NCBI GenBank assembly: GCA_937775265.1
Contig: CALKBV010000006.1
Span: 310,001 to 374,000, forward strand
From: an uncultured Pseudomonadales bacterium
GTDB taxonomy: Bacteria > Pseudomonadota > Gammaproteobacteria > Pseudomonadales > Azotimanducaceae
DNA length: 64,000 nucleotides
Direction of reading: 5' to 3'
Shown: in pieces, positions 52,566 to 62,655 of the stretch
How the letters are laid out: each line of letters opens with the position of its first letter
Position numbering within the stretch: position 1 is the stretch's first letter
Made by a program: the position numbers and the translations under genes
Notes under the pieces: model-generated
The model's database searches: none
Seen by the model: the letters and a program-made list of their open reading frames with translations, nothing else
What the model was told of the DNA's origin: nothing

Positions 52566-55500
52566 TCACGAGTTTAGCACCGGTTGCTCAGCCATCGCGT
52601 CTTCACTGCTCGCTGCTACCGGGTCTTTGCCCAGTACCAGATAGAAAGTCGGTAGTACGAAAAGGGTGAACAACGTACCTACACTCATACCGGCTGCGAT
52701 CATCAACCCAATAGCGAACCTGGAGTTAGCCCCGGCACCAAATGCCAGAACCAGCGGCAAAACGCCAAGCACGGTTGCAACGGTCGTCATTAAAATAGGC
52801 CGCAACCTGAGCGCGGCTGCCTTGAGTACCGCCGCTTTTCGGTCATAGCCCTCTACAACCAGGCGATTGGCAAAGTCTACAATCAGGATCCCATGTTTGC
52901 TGATCAGGCCAATCAGCGTCAGCAATCCCACCTGGGTATAGATATTAAGTGTGGCTAGCCCAAGGGCCAGCGGAACGATCGCGCCAAATACTGATAGCGG
53001 CACACTGATCAACACGATAAGCGGATCGCGAAAGCTGTTGAACTGCGCCGCAAGAACCAGGTAGATAAACACCAGAGATGTCGCAAATAGCAGCAGAAAT
53101 CCCTGGGATTCCTGTATGAATCGCCTAGACGCACCCTGATAACCGACACGAAATCCCGTGGGCGCCACTTCATATAGCGCCTGCTCCAAAAACTCCAAGC
53201 TGTCTCCCAGCGTATTCGGCGGCAGCACAAATCCCTGGATCGTCGCACTATTTAATTGTTGGAACTGTTTGAGTGAATTCGGCTCTACCTTCTGACCAAG
53301 CGTGACCACAGTACTCAGCGGCACAAGGGACTCTCCAGTGGTGCGCACGTAGTATCGCTCCAACCATTCTTTGGTGAGGCGAAACCCTCTATCCGCCTGG
53401 GGAATAACCTTGTAGCTACGCCCTTCCATAGTGAACCGGTTCGTTTCCGCTTCACCGAGCATGATCTGCAACGTCTGCCCAATATCTTCCATGGAGATAC
53501 CCAACCGGGCCGCCAGTTCACGATCAATGCGAACCGTGATTTCAGGCCTGGAGTAGCGCAAATCCTTGGTAACGAAAGCGAATATGCCTGACTGCCTCGC
53601 TTTCTGTAAAACTTCTTCTGAAACCCGGTCAAGCTCCTTGTAGTCGGCATTGGACGAAATCACAAACTGCAATGGCAGGCCTGAGTCCGCACCAGGCAGC
53701 CCCCCTGCCGCAAAGGTAAAAATCTCTAAGCCACTGATTTTGTCGTACTTAGCCTGGATTTCCTGGCGAATTTCTTCCAGCGAGCGTTCCCGCTCCGACC
53801 ATGGCACCAACTCAAGGCCCCCGAATACGCTGGTGGGCGCATTAACCTGCCAGGAATGGCTCACCTCGGGCACTGTTCTCCAGGCATCAACCATCTGGTC
53901 CAGAAAATAAGTCGTGTATTCAAGGCTGCTGTAGTCCGGAGGAGTGGCAATCGCAAATATACTGCCGCTATCTTCGTCGGGTGCCAGCTCTTTCTGGGCC
54001 AGCTGGTAAAATATTGGCAGGCTGCAGAAAATCACTACTGCGAACAACATGACCGCGCCGCGATTGTTCAAACACATTCCAAGTACCCGTTCATACTGCT
54101 GGTGCAGCAGGTCAAACTTCCGATCAAGCCAGTTAGCGATTTCCCCCTGGTGATCGTGGTCAACCAACAGATAGGCGCACATCATCGGGCTAAGCACCAG
54201 TGCGATAACACCAGAAATTACCACAGCCCCAGCCAGAGTAAGGGCGAACTCACTGAACAGCACACCCGTCAGCCCTCCAAGGAACCCAATTGGCAGATAC
54301 ACTGCCACCAGCGTCAGGGTCATCGCTATGACGGGCAGAGCAACTTCCCTTGCGCCAATTAAAGCCGCCTCTCTCGGCTGTTTACCTTCTTCGATATGCC
54401 GATGTACGTTTTCCACAACGACGATCGCGTCGTCCACCACCAGACCAATCGCAATCACCATTGCCAGTAAGGTCAGGAGATTAATTGAGAAACCCATTAA
54501 CCAGACCAGGAACAAGACTGTTATTAACGACAGCGGAATGGCGACAATCGGGATAGCAACGACTCGCATTGAACCCAGAAACAAAAGGATGACCAGCACA
54601 ACAATGATGGACGCCTCGATTAACGTCTTTCCGACTTCCTCAAGCCCCTCGCGAATGGATATCGACAGATCGGAATCCAGGAAGATGGTCATGTCTGCGG
54701 GAAGTTGTGTTTCGATTTCCTTTACTTTGCTTTTTACTCTAGCGGCCACCTCGAGCGGGTTGGCACCCGGCGCTTCTGTTATCGCAATGAAGACCGCTTC
54801 CTTACCACTAGAATAAGCCGCCGACTCATAGGTATCACTCGCCAGTTCAACTTCTGCGACATCACCCAACCGAACCCGTTTGTCACCCTCCTGGCGAACG
54901 ACAATCTCTGCAAATTTCTCCGGATCCTGTACATCGGTTTGCGCATCTACGCTCGTCCGTACGAGTTCACCCCGGGTCGTCCCGGCAGCGGAAATATAAT
55001 TCTCCCTTCTAACAGCGTCGTTAACGTCTCGCGCAGTCACACCATAAGCGGCCATTTTCGCCGGGTTCAGCCATAGTCGAACGGCAAAAACACCGCCACT
55101 CAATATGCGAGCTTCACCCACCCCTTCTATAGTACTCAGGACTGGTTGAATCGTACGCATCGCATAGTCTGTCGTTTGCTGAACCGACATCTGGTCACTT
55201 AAAAAGGCAAGATACATCATGCCGTCGCCACCAGTTCTATTGCTGACGACCGGGTCCTCAACTTCTCGCGGTAATTCAAACCGGGCTTCGTTAATCTTGG
55301 TAATAACCTCTGTGAGCACATCCGTAGAGTTTTCACCAAGGCGGACATAAACATTTATCTGCGACAAGCCGGGATTACTTTCCGACGTCACATAATCCAC
55401 ACCTTTGGCCGCTGCGATTCGTCGCTGCAAAGGCGTTGTCACGAAACCCTGCACCGTTCGTGCACTCGCACCCGGGTAGATTGCCTGCACGAAAATCTGG

Positions 55501-55628
55501 CTTTTTTCCACTTCGGGATACTCACGAAGGGACAATTGTGTCCCAGCCTGTATACCGACCAGCAACATCACCGCGGCAATCACAATGGCGAGCACAGGGC
55601 GTTGAATGAAAATGTCAGTGAATTTCAT
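52566..55628 (-). CDS. RND efflux pump, inner-membrane transporter (HAE1/AcrB-like)
   Basis: A 1020-residue proton-driven RND transporter. It starts MKFTDIFIQRPVLAIVIAAVMLLVGIQ, has the two large periplasmic loops, and TM4 carries GLVVDDAIVVVENVHRHIEEG with the Asp pair used for proton relay. FALTLAGAVVISGVIALVLSP and VLVILISVPLSVFGA are typical helices. It overlaps the upstream adaptor gene by 14 bases. Drug or solvent export is likely. An outer-membrane factor is not in the window. Confidence 0.93.
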   Translation of the reverse strand: MKFTDIFIQRPVLAIVIAAVMLLVGIQAGTQLSLREYPEVEKSQIFVQAIYPGASARTVQGFVTTPLQRRIAAAKGVDYVTSESNPGLSQINVYVRLGENSTDVLTEVITKINEARFELPREVEDPVVSNRTGGDGMMYLAFLSDQMSVQQTTDYAMRTIQPVLSTIEGVGEARILSGGVFAVRLWLNPAKMAAYGVTARDVNDAVRRENYISAAGTTRGELVRTSVDAQTDVQDPEKFAEIVVRQEGDKRVRLGDVAEVELASDTYESAAYSSGKEAVFIAITEAPGANPLEVAARVKSKVKEIETQLPADMTIFLDSDLSISIREGLEEVGKTLIEASIIVVLVILLFLGSMRVVAIPIVAIPLSLITVLFLVWLMGFSINLLTLLAMVIAIGLVVDDAIVVVENVHRHIEEGKQPREAALIGAREVALPVIAMTLTLVAVYLPIGFLGGLTGVLFSEFALTLAGAVVISGVIALVLSPMMCAYLLVDHDHQGEIANWLDRKFDLLHQQYERVLGMCLNNRGAVMLFAVVIFCSLPIFYQLAQKELAPDEDSGSIFAIATPPDYSSLEYTTYFLDQMVDAWRTVPEVSHSWQVNAPTSVFGGLELVPWSERERSLEEIRQEIQAKYDKISGLEIFTFAAGGLPGADSGLPLQFVISSNADYKELDRVSEEVLQKARQSGIFAFVTKDLRYSRPEITVRIDRELAARLGISMEDIGQTLQIMLGEAETNRFTMEGRSYKVIPQADRGFRLTKEWLERYYVRTTGESLVPLSTVVTLGQKVEPNSLKQFQQLNSATIQGFVLPPNTLGDSLEFLEQALYEVAPTGFRVGYQGASRRFIQESQGFLLLFATSLVFIYLVLAAQFNSFRDPLIVLISVPLSVFGAIVPLALGLATLNIYTQVGLLTLIGLISKHGILIVDFANRLVVEGYDRKAAVLKAAALRLRPILMTTVATVLGVLPLVLAFGAGANSRFAIGLMIAAGMSVGTLFTLFVLPTFYLVLGKDPVAASSEDAMAEQPVLNS

Positions 55629-56703
55629 TATTTATAGCGCCACTGTCTCGTCGATCAAAATCCTTTACACCCCTGAAGAGTTTATTCTGCCCCACGCTGA
55701 CCACGCGCTCTCCAGGCTCAACACCAGACAGAATCGCCACCTTGCCGCGCCTCACCTCACCCGTCTCAACAATCCGCGCACTGGCAGTCAGACTTCCATC
55801 TTCAGTCTCTTCTACTATATAGACCGTGTTACCCTGCAAGGCATAAGTCATCGCTGTCTCTGGCACCGACACCACGCTCTGCTTTTCACCCAGGTCAACT
55901 ACAAGCGTTGCAAACATGCCAGGTAGCAATCCTGTGGACTCTTTTAACATCGCCCGAAGCAGCACATTTCGTGTTGCGGTATCTATTTGCGAATCGACCG
56001 CACTGACCACCGCCTCGAACCGCCTGTCCGGGAAGGCATCAACTTCGACGCCAACCTCCAACCCGGCCCTTAATTTCGGTGTATAGCGCGCCGGCACAGT
56101 GAAATCTATCTCCAACTCGCTATGATCCTGGAGGGCTGCAATAACGGTACCCGGTGACAGGTAATCACCAACGTCAACCCGTCTGATTCCCATGATACCG
56201 GCGAATGGTGCTGCTATTCTTTTATTGGCCAGCCTTGCCTCGGTTTCGGCCAGCTGTGCCTTGGCGCGTTCCAGGTCAGCTCGGGAACGATCGTATTGGG
56301 ATTGCGGAATGGATTTTTGTTTAATGAGCGTCTTGTCTCGCTCGAACAATATTTCGGCCAGTTCCAGACTTGCAATCTGGTTGTTACGGCTCGCTTCCTC
56401 TATCTCATCGTTCAGCACTACCAAAAGCTGGCCCGCCTGGACGGCATTCCCGGAATCAAAATGAATCTCGGTGATCTGACCACTGGTTTCTGAAGTCAAA
56501 TCAACCCCGCGCACGGCTTGTATGGATCCAACGGCGTTCAGCACCTGCCCCCAGCTTTCACTAGTTGCAATTGAGGCTGCGATGGTAACCGGCGGTGGCG
56601 AAAAATCCATTGACGAAAAGGCACTAAATCGCTTGAAAAGGAATCCGCCAATAGCCCCAAAAATGACAATAAGAATGATCGTGACGACAATATAGGCTTT
56701 CAA
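55615..56703 (-). CDS. RND efflux periplasmic adaptor (MFP) subunit
   Basis: A 362-residue HlyD/AcrA-like membrane-fusion protein with one N-terminal membrane anchor (YIVVTIILIVIFGAIGGFLF), a lipoyl-type beta-barrel (GSIQAVRGVDLTSETSGQITEI), a coiled-coil hairpin (SRADLERAKAQLAETEARLANKR) and C-terminal barrels (RRGKVAILSGVEPGERVVSVGQ). It links the RND pump to an outer-membrane channel. First gene of the operon MFP-RND-redoxin. Confidence 0.92.
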   Translation of the reverse strand: MKAYIVVTIILIVIFGAIGGFLFKRFSAFSSMDFSPPPVTIAASIATSESWGQVLNAVGSIQAVRGVDLTSETSGQITEIHFDSGNAVQAGQLLVVLNDEIEEASRNNQIASLELAEILFERDKTLIKQKSIPQSQYDRSRADLERAKAQLAETEARLANKRIAAPFAGIMGIRRVDVGDYLSPGTVIAALQDHSELEIDFTVPARYTPKLRAGLEVGVEVDAFPDRRFEAVVSAVDSQIDTATRNVLLRAMLKESTGLLPGMFATLVVDLGEKQSVVSVPETAMTYALQGNTVYIVEETEDGSLTASARIVETGEVRRGKVAILSGVEPGERVVSVGQNKLFRGVKDFDRRDSGAINNEIH

Positions 56704-56882
56704 ATAGACCCCAATACTCGGAAGAAAAACGCAAGAACAGGGAATTAACCACCTTTTGGGTCAATGGTCAAAGTAATCGTACCTGAACAAAAATTCCGCC
56801 AGAGTCCTGCGGCCATGCTGCCATCGCGGGGTGACGTTTAAGAAAGCACGAAACTGGTGCACAAGCCCCAACCCCCTATGCG

Positions 56883-58064
56883 CTAACCCGTCTGAAACAG
56901 TTTCGGCAAATCCTCATCGGAAGTTTCCAGCAGCGTGTCGACCCATTGATGGAATCGCTGGCCACCGCCTTCGTTTTTACCAAAGAGCACATGATCACGC
57001 ACGCCAACGTTAAGGTTTTTCTGCAGGGCAATTCCTGTAGCGTAATCTTCTTCCTGAACAACATATTCAAGAAACTCAAACTGTTGCTCTGCATCTTTTT
57101 TTAGCGCGTCCGTATCCGGCGCCTTCTCCATCAGGAATATCTGGTTAGTGTATGACGTCTCCGGCGTCGCTCCCGGGAACAATTGTGAAATCATGACCGA
57201 CCGGCCACCACCGGCGAAACTTGCGATAGAAATATGTGGAAAAATAGTCCAGACGCCAGCAACCAGCCTGTTGGTTGGCCACTCGTCATCTGGCAGGCCT
57301 TCAAACTCTTCATAAGACGCATCAGGTCTGCCCATGTGAGTATGTGGACCCCAACTATAGTAGTTGGCCTTATTTCCTATCTCTGTGCCAAAGGTTTCCC
57401 TGTGCAAAATCGGAAGGTGATAGTAGTCAAGGTAACCGTCGTAGGCTATTTTCCAGTTGGGTCCCTCTACCCGCTGGTTTTTCGCATAGTGCCAGTTATC
57501 AAAACCGAATTGCGCCAGCAGTGAATCGTATCCTGACAGGAAGAGGGTAATGTCCAGCGTGGATTTTGGGTCAAGTGTCACCCAGATTAATCCTGCCTTC
57601 TCCAGGCTGGGTAATTCCGTAAGCCCATAATCCTGCTTGTCGATATCGCCAAAGTCGTCAGCAGAATAGATAGCAACCAAATCTCCGTCCGGGTTGTATG
57701 TCCATGCATGATAAGGGCAGCTGAATCGATGCGCGGTGCCACAGCCTTCATGCACAAGCCTGGCACCGCGATGGCTACACATATTAACAAACGCCTTTAT
57801 ACCGCCACCTTGAGTACGCGTAATAAACACCTGCACGCCCGCAGCCACCATCGCTTTGTAATCACCCACTTCCTTCAGCTCAGCCGTGGTGGCCAGCAGT
57901 AGCGGCATACGGCGAAAAATTTTTTCCTTCTCGCCTTCCCATCGAGCCTGATCGTAGTAATTCTCAACGGGAACCTTGTGGATACTGTCCGCCTGGTCCT
58001 GCGTGCCGTTCCTACCGTGCTCCAGGTCTTTTCGTGCCATTTCGACCAATTGCGCTTTCGACAT
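56883..58064 (-). CDS. Rieske non-haem iron oxygenase, alpha subunit
   Basis: A 393-residue ring-hydroxylating-type oxygenase. Rieske ligands: Cys-x-His in CSHRGARLVHEGC and Cys-x2-His in SCPYHAWTY, 17 residues apart. The mononuclear iron site is in YDGYLDYYHLPILHRETF, with Asp and two His. Length is normal. AAGGAACAACTCA precedes the ATG. No beta subunit, ferredoxin or reductase is adjacent, so it is probably an alpha3 enzyme served by a distant reductase. Aromatic or steroid-like substrate is possible. Confidence 0.9.
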   Translation of the reverse strand: MSKAQLVEMARKDLEHGRNGTQDQADSIHKVPVENYYDQARWEGEKEKIFRRMPLLLATTAELKEVGDYKAMVAAGVQVFITRTQGGGIKAFVNMCSHRGARLVHEGCGTAHRFSCPYHAWTYNPDGDLVAIYSADDFGDIDKQDYGLTELPSLEKAGLIWVTLDPKSTLDITLFLSGYDSLLAQFGFDNWHYAKNQRVEGPNWKIAYDGYLDYYHLPILHRETFGTEIGNKANYYSWGPHTHMGRPDASYEEFEGLPDDEWPTNRLVAGVWTIFPHISIASFAGGGRSVMISQLFPGATPETSYTNQIFLMEKAPDTDALKKDAEQQFEFLEYVVQEEDYATGIALQKNLNVGVRDHVLFGKNEGGGQRFHQWVDTLLETSDEDLPKLFQTG

Positions 58065-58311
58065 TTGAGTTGTTCCTTAAGTTGAACTCACAGGTAAACC
58101 GTAAAACAGTTCACGAACGCTGACAAGCATTACGTACCTCCACCAAAGAGTTTTTGATCGGCAACTCAAGTCCCACCTGACGAGTCATTGACCGCTAATG
58201 TCCAGCCCCCCTGTTCAGGCCCATGTTCAGGCCCCTATTGACAGTTTCGAAGAGTAAAGTCACCATTTCATCTATATGATGTCAACAATATCACTTCAAG
58301 GTAGGTAACCC

Positions 58312-58536
58312 ATGAAACTGATCGGGCTATTGCTCTCCCCTATTGCCTTCAGCATCGGGTTTCTAGCCCCCCTTCTTGCTCAGGTGATGCTGGCAATGAA
58401 CACCGAACTCAGTATGCCAATCGCCTACGGCACTGGGCTCGCGATTTCTATCTCGTTTGGCATTGTGGCGCAGAGTCGAGGAAGCTGGCTCTGGGTAAAA
58501 GACCATGAGTTAGGCAATGAGTCAGACCATGAATAA
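58312..58536 (+). CDS. small two-helix membrane protein
   Basis: A 74-residue protein with two hydrophobic segments (LIGLLLSPIAFSIGFLAPLLA and AYGTGLAISISFGIVAQ) and a polar C-terminus. AAGGTAGG precedes the ATG. It overlaps the desaturase gene by 20 bases, so the two are probably made together, and it may be an accessory to that enzyme. I do not recognise a family. Confidence 0.6.
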   Translation: MKLIGLLLSPIAFSIGFLAPLLAQVMLAMNTELSMPIAYGTGLAISISFGIVAQSRGSWLWVKDHELGNESDHE

Positions 58537-59404
58537 AGCCACGGTAAGCCTGGATTCACTGAACGAGGCAGAACTGGATGCGCTCGAACGCAAAATTGCA
58601 GGCAAATATATGAACATGGTTCCCTGGGGAGTGGTTGTCTGGGGCATTGGCAACCTGATCGCTTGGCTTGCAGTCTGGCCACTAGTGCTGATGGACATTA
58701 TTCCGCTCTGGCTGGGGTTTATCCTCGCCACCCTCAACGTTGCATTATCCTACCTGCCTTCCCATGAGGCGCAGCACAATATTATTGCGAGTAAAGGGCA
58801 ACCACTTCGCTGGCTTAACGAACTTGTGGGTCATCTATCCACTATCCCGTTGGTCTCACCCTATCGCGTACTTCGGTATACTCACTACGAGCATCACTCA
58901 CACACCAACGATCCCCAACTTGATCCGGACTTCAATGTCCACGCTAATTCTGGCTGGCACTTCCTGTGGAAAAGCATCATGAATCGCCAACCTGGATCCG
59001 GCACCGGCAAGGCCTATCCAGAAACACTAAAACGTACCGGTAAAGAGCATATGATACTGGATGCGGTCATCTACCAGGGCGTGTACCTGGTTATCATGTT
59101 TACCCTCGCCTGGGCTGGCTACGCGATTGAAGCCGCGCTTCTGTGGTGGGTACCGAAAGAAATCGCCACTACGTACATTGCGTACTACTTAAGCTGGGCT
59201 CCACACCACCCCGGCAAGGAGCAGGGCCGCTACAAGGACACAAGGGGATTTAAGAGTCGCCTCGGCAACCTCTTATCAATGGGCATGCAATACCACATCA
59301 TCCATCATCTATACCCGAGAATCCCACTCTCACTGACACCGGCTGCATACAGGGAACTAAAACCAATCTTACAACGCCGGGCGTGCAACCTCGGTGAGTT
59401 GTAA
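58517..59404 (+). CDS. fatty-acid desaturase-type membrane di-iron enzyme
   Basis: A 295-residue integral membrane protein with the three histidine boxes of the desaturase/hydroxylase superfamily: HEAQHN (HxxxH), HYEHHSHTND (HxxHH) and HIIHHLYP (HxxHH). Hydrophobic segments flank them (VVVWGIGNLIAWLAVWPLVL, LYFxTLAWAG). It would use O2 and two irons to desaturate or hydroxylate a lipid or carotenoid-like substrate. The adjacent CYP153-type P450 suggests work on hydrophobic substrates. Confidence 0.85.
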   Translation: MSQTMNKATVSLDSLNEAELDALERKIAGKYMNMVPWGVVVWGIGNLIAWLAVWPLVLMDIIPLWLGFILATLNVALSYLPSHEAQHNIIASKGQPLRWLNELVGHLSTIPLVSPYRVLRYTHYEHHSHTNDPQLDPDFNVHANSGWHFLWKSIMNRQPGSGTGKAYPETLKRTGKEHMILDAVIYQGVYLVIMFTLAWAGYAIEAALLWWVPKEIATTYIAYYLSWAPHHPGKEQGRYKDTRGFKSRLGNLLSMGMQYHIIHHLYPRIPLSLTPAAYRELKPILQRRACNLGEL

Positions 59405-59445
59405 ATAAGGACCAATAGCCCAGGAACAGCAAAGGATAGCACCAT

Positions 59446-60702
59446 ATGAATTCACTGGCAGTAAACAAAGAAAAGATGTTAGCGCAGGCCTGGACCGTTC
59501 CGCTAGAGGAAATGGACATCAGCAACTGGTATCTCACCGAACATGATGTGGTCTGGCCTTATTTCGAGCGCCTGCGAAAAGAAGACCCGGTGCACTATAC
59601 CGAAGATTCACGCTACGGCCCTTTTTGGTCTATTACACGATTTAACGACATCAAGTTCGTCGACCAGAACCACAAGCTATTCTCTTCGCAAGGATCAATT
59701 GGCATCGAGGACCAATTGGAGGAATTCACTACGCCGATGTTCATCGCGATGGACCCCCCGAAGCATGACGCCCAGCGCAAAGCTGTCTCTCCGGTTGTCG
59801 CACCAAGCAATCTTGCGGAACTGGAACCCCTCATACGATCCAGGGTTGGAACTATCCTGGAAGGCTTACCTATCGGTGAAACCTTTAATTGGGTCGATCG
59901 AGTATCGATTGAACTCACAACCCAAATGCTGGCAACACTCTTTAATTTCCCGTTTGAAGACCGTTACCTATTAACCCGATGGTCTGATATCGCAACCGGA
60001 GGGAAAAATAGCGGCCACGTGAACACCACGGAGGGTTTCCAGCGCGAAATGATGGAATGCCTAGCATACTTTACCCGCCTGTGGCGTGCCCGCGAGAATG
60101 AAACCGGTGGGTTCGACCTCATTTCCATGATGGCGAACAACGAAGATACAAAAGACGTAGTCGACCGCCCTCTTGAGTATCTAGGCAATCTTATCCTGCT
60201 TATTGTTGGCGGGAATGATACGACCCGAAATTCAATCTCAGGTGGTGTACTTGCGCTCAACAAGTTTCCGGAACAGTACGATAAATTGAACGCAAAACCC
60301 GCTTTGATCCCAAATATGGTCGCCGAGATAATTCGCTGGCAGACCCCTCTCGCTTTTATGCGAAGAACAGCCCTTGAAGATGTAGAAATGCATGGTAAGC
60401 AAATCAAAAAGGGCGACAAGGTGGTGATGTGGTACGCCTCTGGTAACCGTGATGAGGAAACCTTCGAGGATGCAGACAGGTTGATTATCGATCGCCCCAA
60501 CGCGCGTAACCATGTCTCATTTGGATTCGGCATCCATCGATGTATGGGTAATCGTCTCGCCGAGATGCAGCTCCGGGTTCTGTGGGAAGAAATCCAGACA
60601 CGATTCCGCAAAGTTGAAGTAGTAGGAGAACCTGTTCGCAACAGGTCCGCTTTCGTTCGAGGATACAGTGAGCTTCCAGTAAAACTAATTCCGCTAGACT
60701 AG
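59446..60702 (+). CDS. CYP153-type cytochrome P450
   Basis: A 418-residue P450 more like CYP153A than the one at 17078. Matches: YFERLRKEDPVHY, FWSITRFNDIKFVD, MDPPKHDAQRK, RVSIELTTQMLATLFNFPFEDR, I-helix GGNDTTRNSISGG, EIIRWQTP and haem loop FGFGIHRCMG. CYP153 enzymes terminally hydroxylate alkanes and fatty acids. AAAGGA precedes the ATG. It probably forms one operon with the desaturase before and the LLM oxidoreductase after. The electron-donor partners are absent. Confidence 0.92.
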   Translation: MNSLAVNKEKMLAQAWTVPLEEMDISNWYLTEHDVVWPYFERLRKEDPVHYTEDSRYGPFWSITRFNDIKFVDQNHKLFSSQGSIGIEDQLEEFTTPMFIAMDPPKHDAQRKAVSPVVAPSNLAELEPLIRSRVGTILEGLPIGETFNWVDRVSIELTTQMLATLFNFPFEDRYLLTRWSDIATGGKNSGHVNTTEGFQREMMECLAYFTRLWRARENETGGFDLISMMANNEDTKDVVDRPLEYLGNLILLIVGGNDTTRNSISGGVLALNKFPEQYDKLNAKPALIPNMVAEIIRWQTPLAFMRRTALEDVEMHGKQIKKGDKVVMWYASGNRDEETFEDADRLIIDRPNARNHVSFGFGIHRCMGNRLAEMQLRVLWEEIQTRFRKVEVVGEPVRNRSAFVRGYSELPVKLIPLD

Positions 60703-60749
60703 TTCTCGATCTTGGATCAACGTTCTTATCAGCCACATGGGTACGCATA

Positions 60750-61781
60750 ATGGAATTTGACTTGATGACAGGTGCAAACACCTGGAAAAAATCCGCCGAG
60801 CTTGCATCTAAGCTTGAGAGGGCAGGCTTCGCTGGCATGCTGTTTACTGAAGCTGGCCAGGTTCCATGGATGATGATCGCTGCAGCCGCGACCGCGGCCC
60901 CCTCACTAAACTTTACGACCGGAATAGCCGTTGCGTTTCCCAGAAGCCCAATGATGTCAGCTCAAATTGCTTGGGAACTCGCTCAAAACACCGAAGGTCG
61001 ATTCCGACTGGGACTGGGAAGCCAGGTAAAGGGTCATATTGAACGCCGATACAGTGCCCACTGGGACAAACCCGCCCCCCAGATGAGGGATTACGTCAAC
61101 GCTTTCAAGGCCTGTATTCGCGCCTTCAGGCAGGAGGAAAAACTCCATCACGAAGGCCCATACTACAATCTGTCATTGCTGCCAGGTCAATGGGCGCCTG
61201 GCCGACATGATTATGAAGATATCAAGATTGATATCTCGGCCGTCGGTCCCTACATGTGCAAAGTTGCAGGAGAGCTATGTGATGGGCTTCATGTCCATCC
61301 CATGCATTCAATGAATTATATCAACACGCGCCTTCTCCCGGACCTGCAGTCCGGCGCCGACAGATCAGGCCGCAGCGCCAGTCACATCGATTTGATCATT
61401 CCTGTATTCGCGATTCCCGGCGATTCTCCTGAAGAAAGGCAATCAATGATCAACCGGACCCGGACGCAAATCTCTTTTTACGGCTCAACGCCAAACTATT
61501 CATTTCAGTTTGATGATCTGGGGTATGAGGGTACAACCCAAAAACTCGGCGCGCTCATGAAACAAGGAGACATTCCGGCCATGGCTAATCTCATTTCTGA
61601 TGAAATGCTTGAGCACTTTGCCCTGGTCGCCAAGTGGGATGATATGGCCGATACATTGATTGATCGATACCAAGGCATCGCATCCCGGGTGGTTACCTAT
61701 CTGGCCAGCGAAGACATTCACCGCCACCCCGAAAACCTCAACAAGTGGGGAGAAATAGCCAGGGCAGTGCGGCAGCACTAG
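60750..61781 (+). CDS. luciferase-like (LLM) F420- or flavin-dependent oxidoreductase
   Basis: A 343-residue TIM-barrel protein of the LLM class, resembling the MSMEG_2256 type. Start MEFDLMTGANTWKKSAELASKLERAGFAGM; LNFTTGIAVAFPRSPMMSA and RFRLGLGSQVKGHIERRYS are characteristic. Gammaproteobacteria usually lack coenzyme F420, so FMN is the more likely cofactor unless F420 genes exist. It lies 47 bases after the P450 in the same direction. Confidence 0.82.
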   Translation: MEFDLMTGANTWKKSAELASKLERAGFAGMLFTEAGQVPWMMIAAAATAAPSLNFTTGIAVAFPRSPMMSAQIAWELAQNTEGRFRLGLGSQVKGHIERRYSAHWDKPAPQMRDYVNAFKACIRAFRQEEKLHHEGPYYNLSLLPGQWAPGRHDYEDIKIDISAVGPYMCKVAGELCDGLHVHPMHSMNYINTRLLPDLQSGADRSGRSASHIDLIIPVFAIPGDSPEERQSMINRTRTQISFYGSTPNYSFQFDDLGYEGTTQKLGALMKQGDIPAMANLISDEMLEHFALVAKWDDMADTLIDRYQGIASRVVTYLASEDIHRHPENLNKWGEIARAVRQH

Positions 61782-61930
61782 GGGCTATTTGGCGCATCCG
61801 TCACTGTAGTCCAGCCAGACACACAGGACAAAAACCACCGGTAGACTTTCATAAAAAGATACCAACTTGAGACCGCCAAAGTAAGTGACTTTTAGCCAGC
61901 ATCAGTTGTCTATTATCGCACCTGTTTGAA

Positions 61931-62608
61931 TCAGCGGTATCGTGTTGGGTCAGTGATTCCTGCGTCGGAGAAACCCACTTTGCGAAGCACACAGCTGTCA
62001 CAATCTCCACAGGCTTCGCCTGAGTCAGTCAGACGGTAGCAGGATACAGTCTGAGCGTAATCAACACCCAGCTCTAGTCCTTTTATGATGATCTCCCTTT
62101 TTGATAGCTGGATAAGAGGGGCATGGATCGTCATCTTCCGGCCTTCCACGCCGGCGCGGGTCGCCAGATTCGCCACCTCTTCAAATGCACTGATGAACTC
62201 TGGCCTGCAGTCGGGATAACCTGAATAATCCACCGCATTGACGCCAAGAAAGATATCCCTGGCACCAAGCACTTCTGCCCATCCCAGCGCATAAGCGAGG
62301 AACACTGTATTCCTGGCTGGCACGTAGGTGATCGGAATCTCGCTGCAGACATCTTTTGCGTCAGGCACAGCAATACTGTCATCGGTCAGCGCAGAGCCGC
62401 CAAAAGCGCCTATATCAATGACCGCTACCCGATGTTCAATGGCCCCTAACGTCGTGGCCAGCTGCTCTGCATAACCAACTTCTGCGATCTGTTTTTGACC
62501 ATAGGAAAAGCTCAGACAATAACAGTCATAACCATCGGCCCGTGCGCCCGCAAGCACCGTCGCAGAATCAAGACCACCTGACAGCAGAATGACGGCTTTC
62601 TTACTCAT
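61931..62608 (-). CDS. queC: 7-cyano-7-deazaguanine synthase QueC
   Basis: A 225-residue ATP-dependent enzyme making preQ0 for queuosine tRNA modification. PP-loop [13 protein letters not shown] and the zinc site in [22 protein letters not shown] (four Cys) are clear. It is preceded by a duplicated ribosome-binding region. Together with queE upstream it forms the usual pair; cpoB lies before both. Confidence 0.95.
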   Translation of the reverse strand: MSKKAVILLSGGLDSATVLAGARADGYDCYCLSFSYGQKQIAEVGYAEQLATTLGAIEHRVAVIDIGAFGGSALTDDSIAVPDAKDVCSEIPITYVPARNTVFLAYALGWAEVLGARDIFLGVNAVDYSGYPDCRPEFISAFEEVANLATRAGVEGRKMTIHAPLIQLSKREIIIKGLELGVDYAQTVSCYRLTDSGEACGDCDSCVLRKVGFSDAGITDPTRYR

Positions 62609-62640
62609 ATCTCCTCATAGCTACTCACATCTCCTCATAT
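62601..62640 (-). repeat. 20-bp tandem duplication covering the queC ribosome-binding site
   Basis: Two 20-base units (TTACTCATATCTCCTCATAG and CTACTCACATCTCCTCATAT, plus strand) follow each other with three differences. Each gives GAGGAGAT on the minus strand, so queC mRNA carries two Shine-Dalgarno copies, the second next to ATATGAG and the start codon at 62608. A further partial unit continues to about 62660. Confidence 0.75.
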
Positions 62641-62655
62641 CTATTCATACGCTAC

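Noticed and set aside
61782..61930. Attachment-site copy of the tRNA-Lys 3' end before queC
   Set aside because: I looked for the T-arm and acceptor sequence (GTTCGAGTCGCGGACGGCC) in this gap and found no match.
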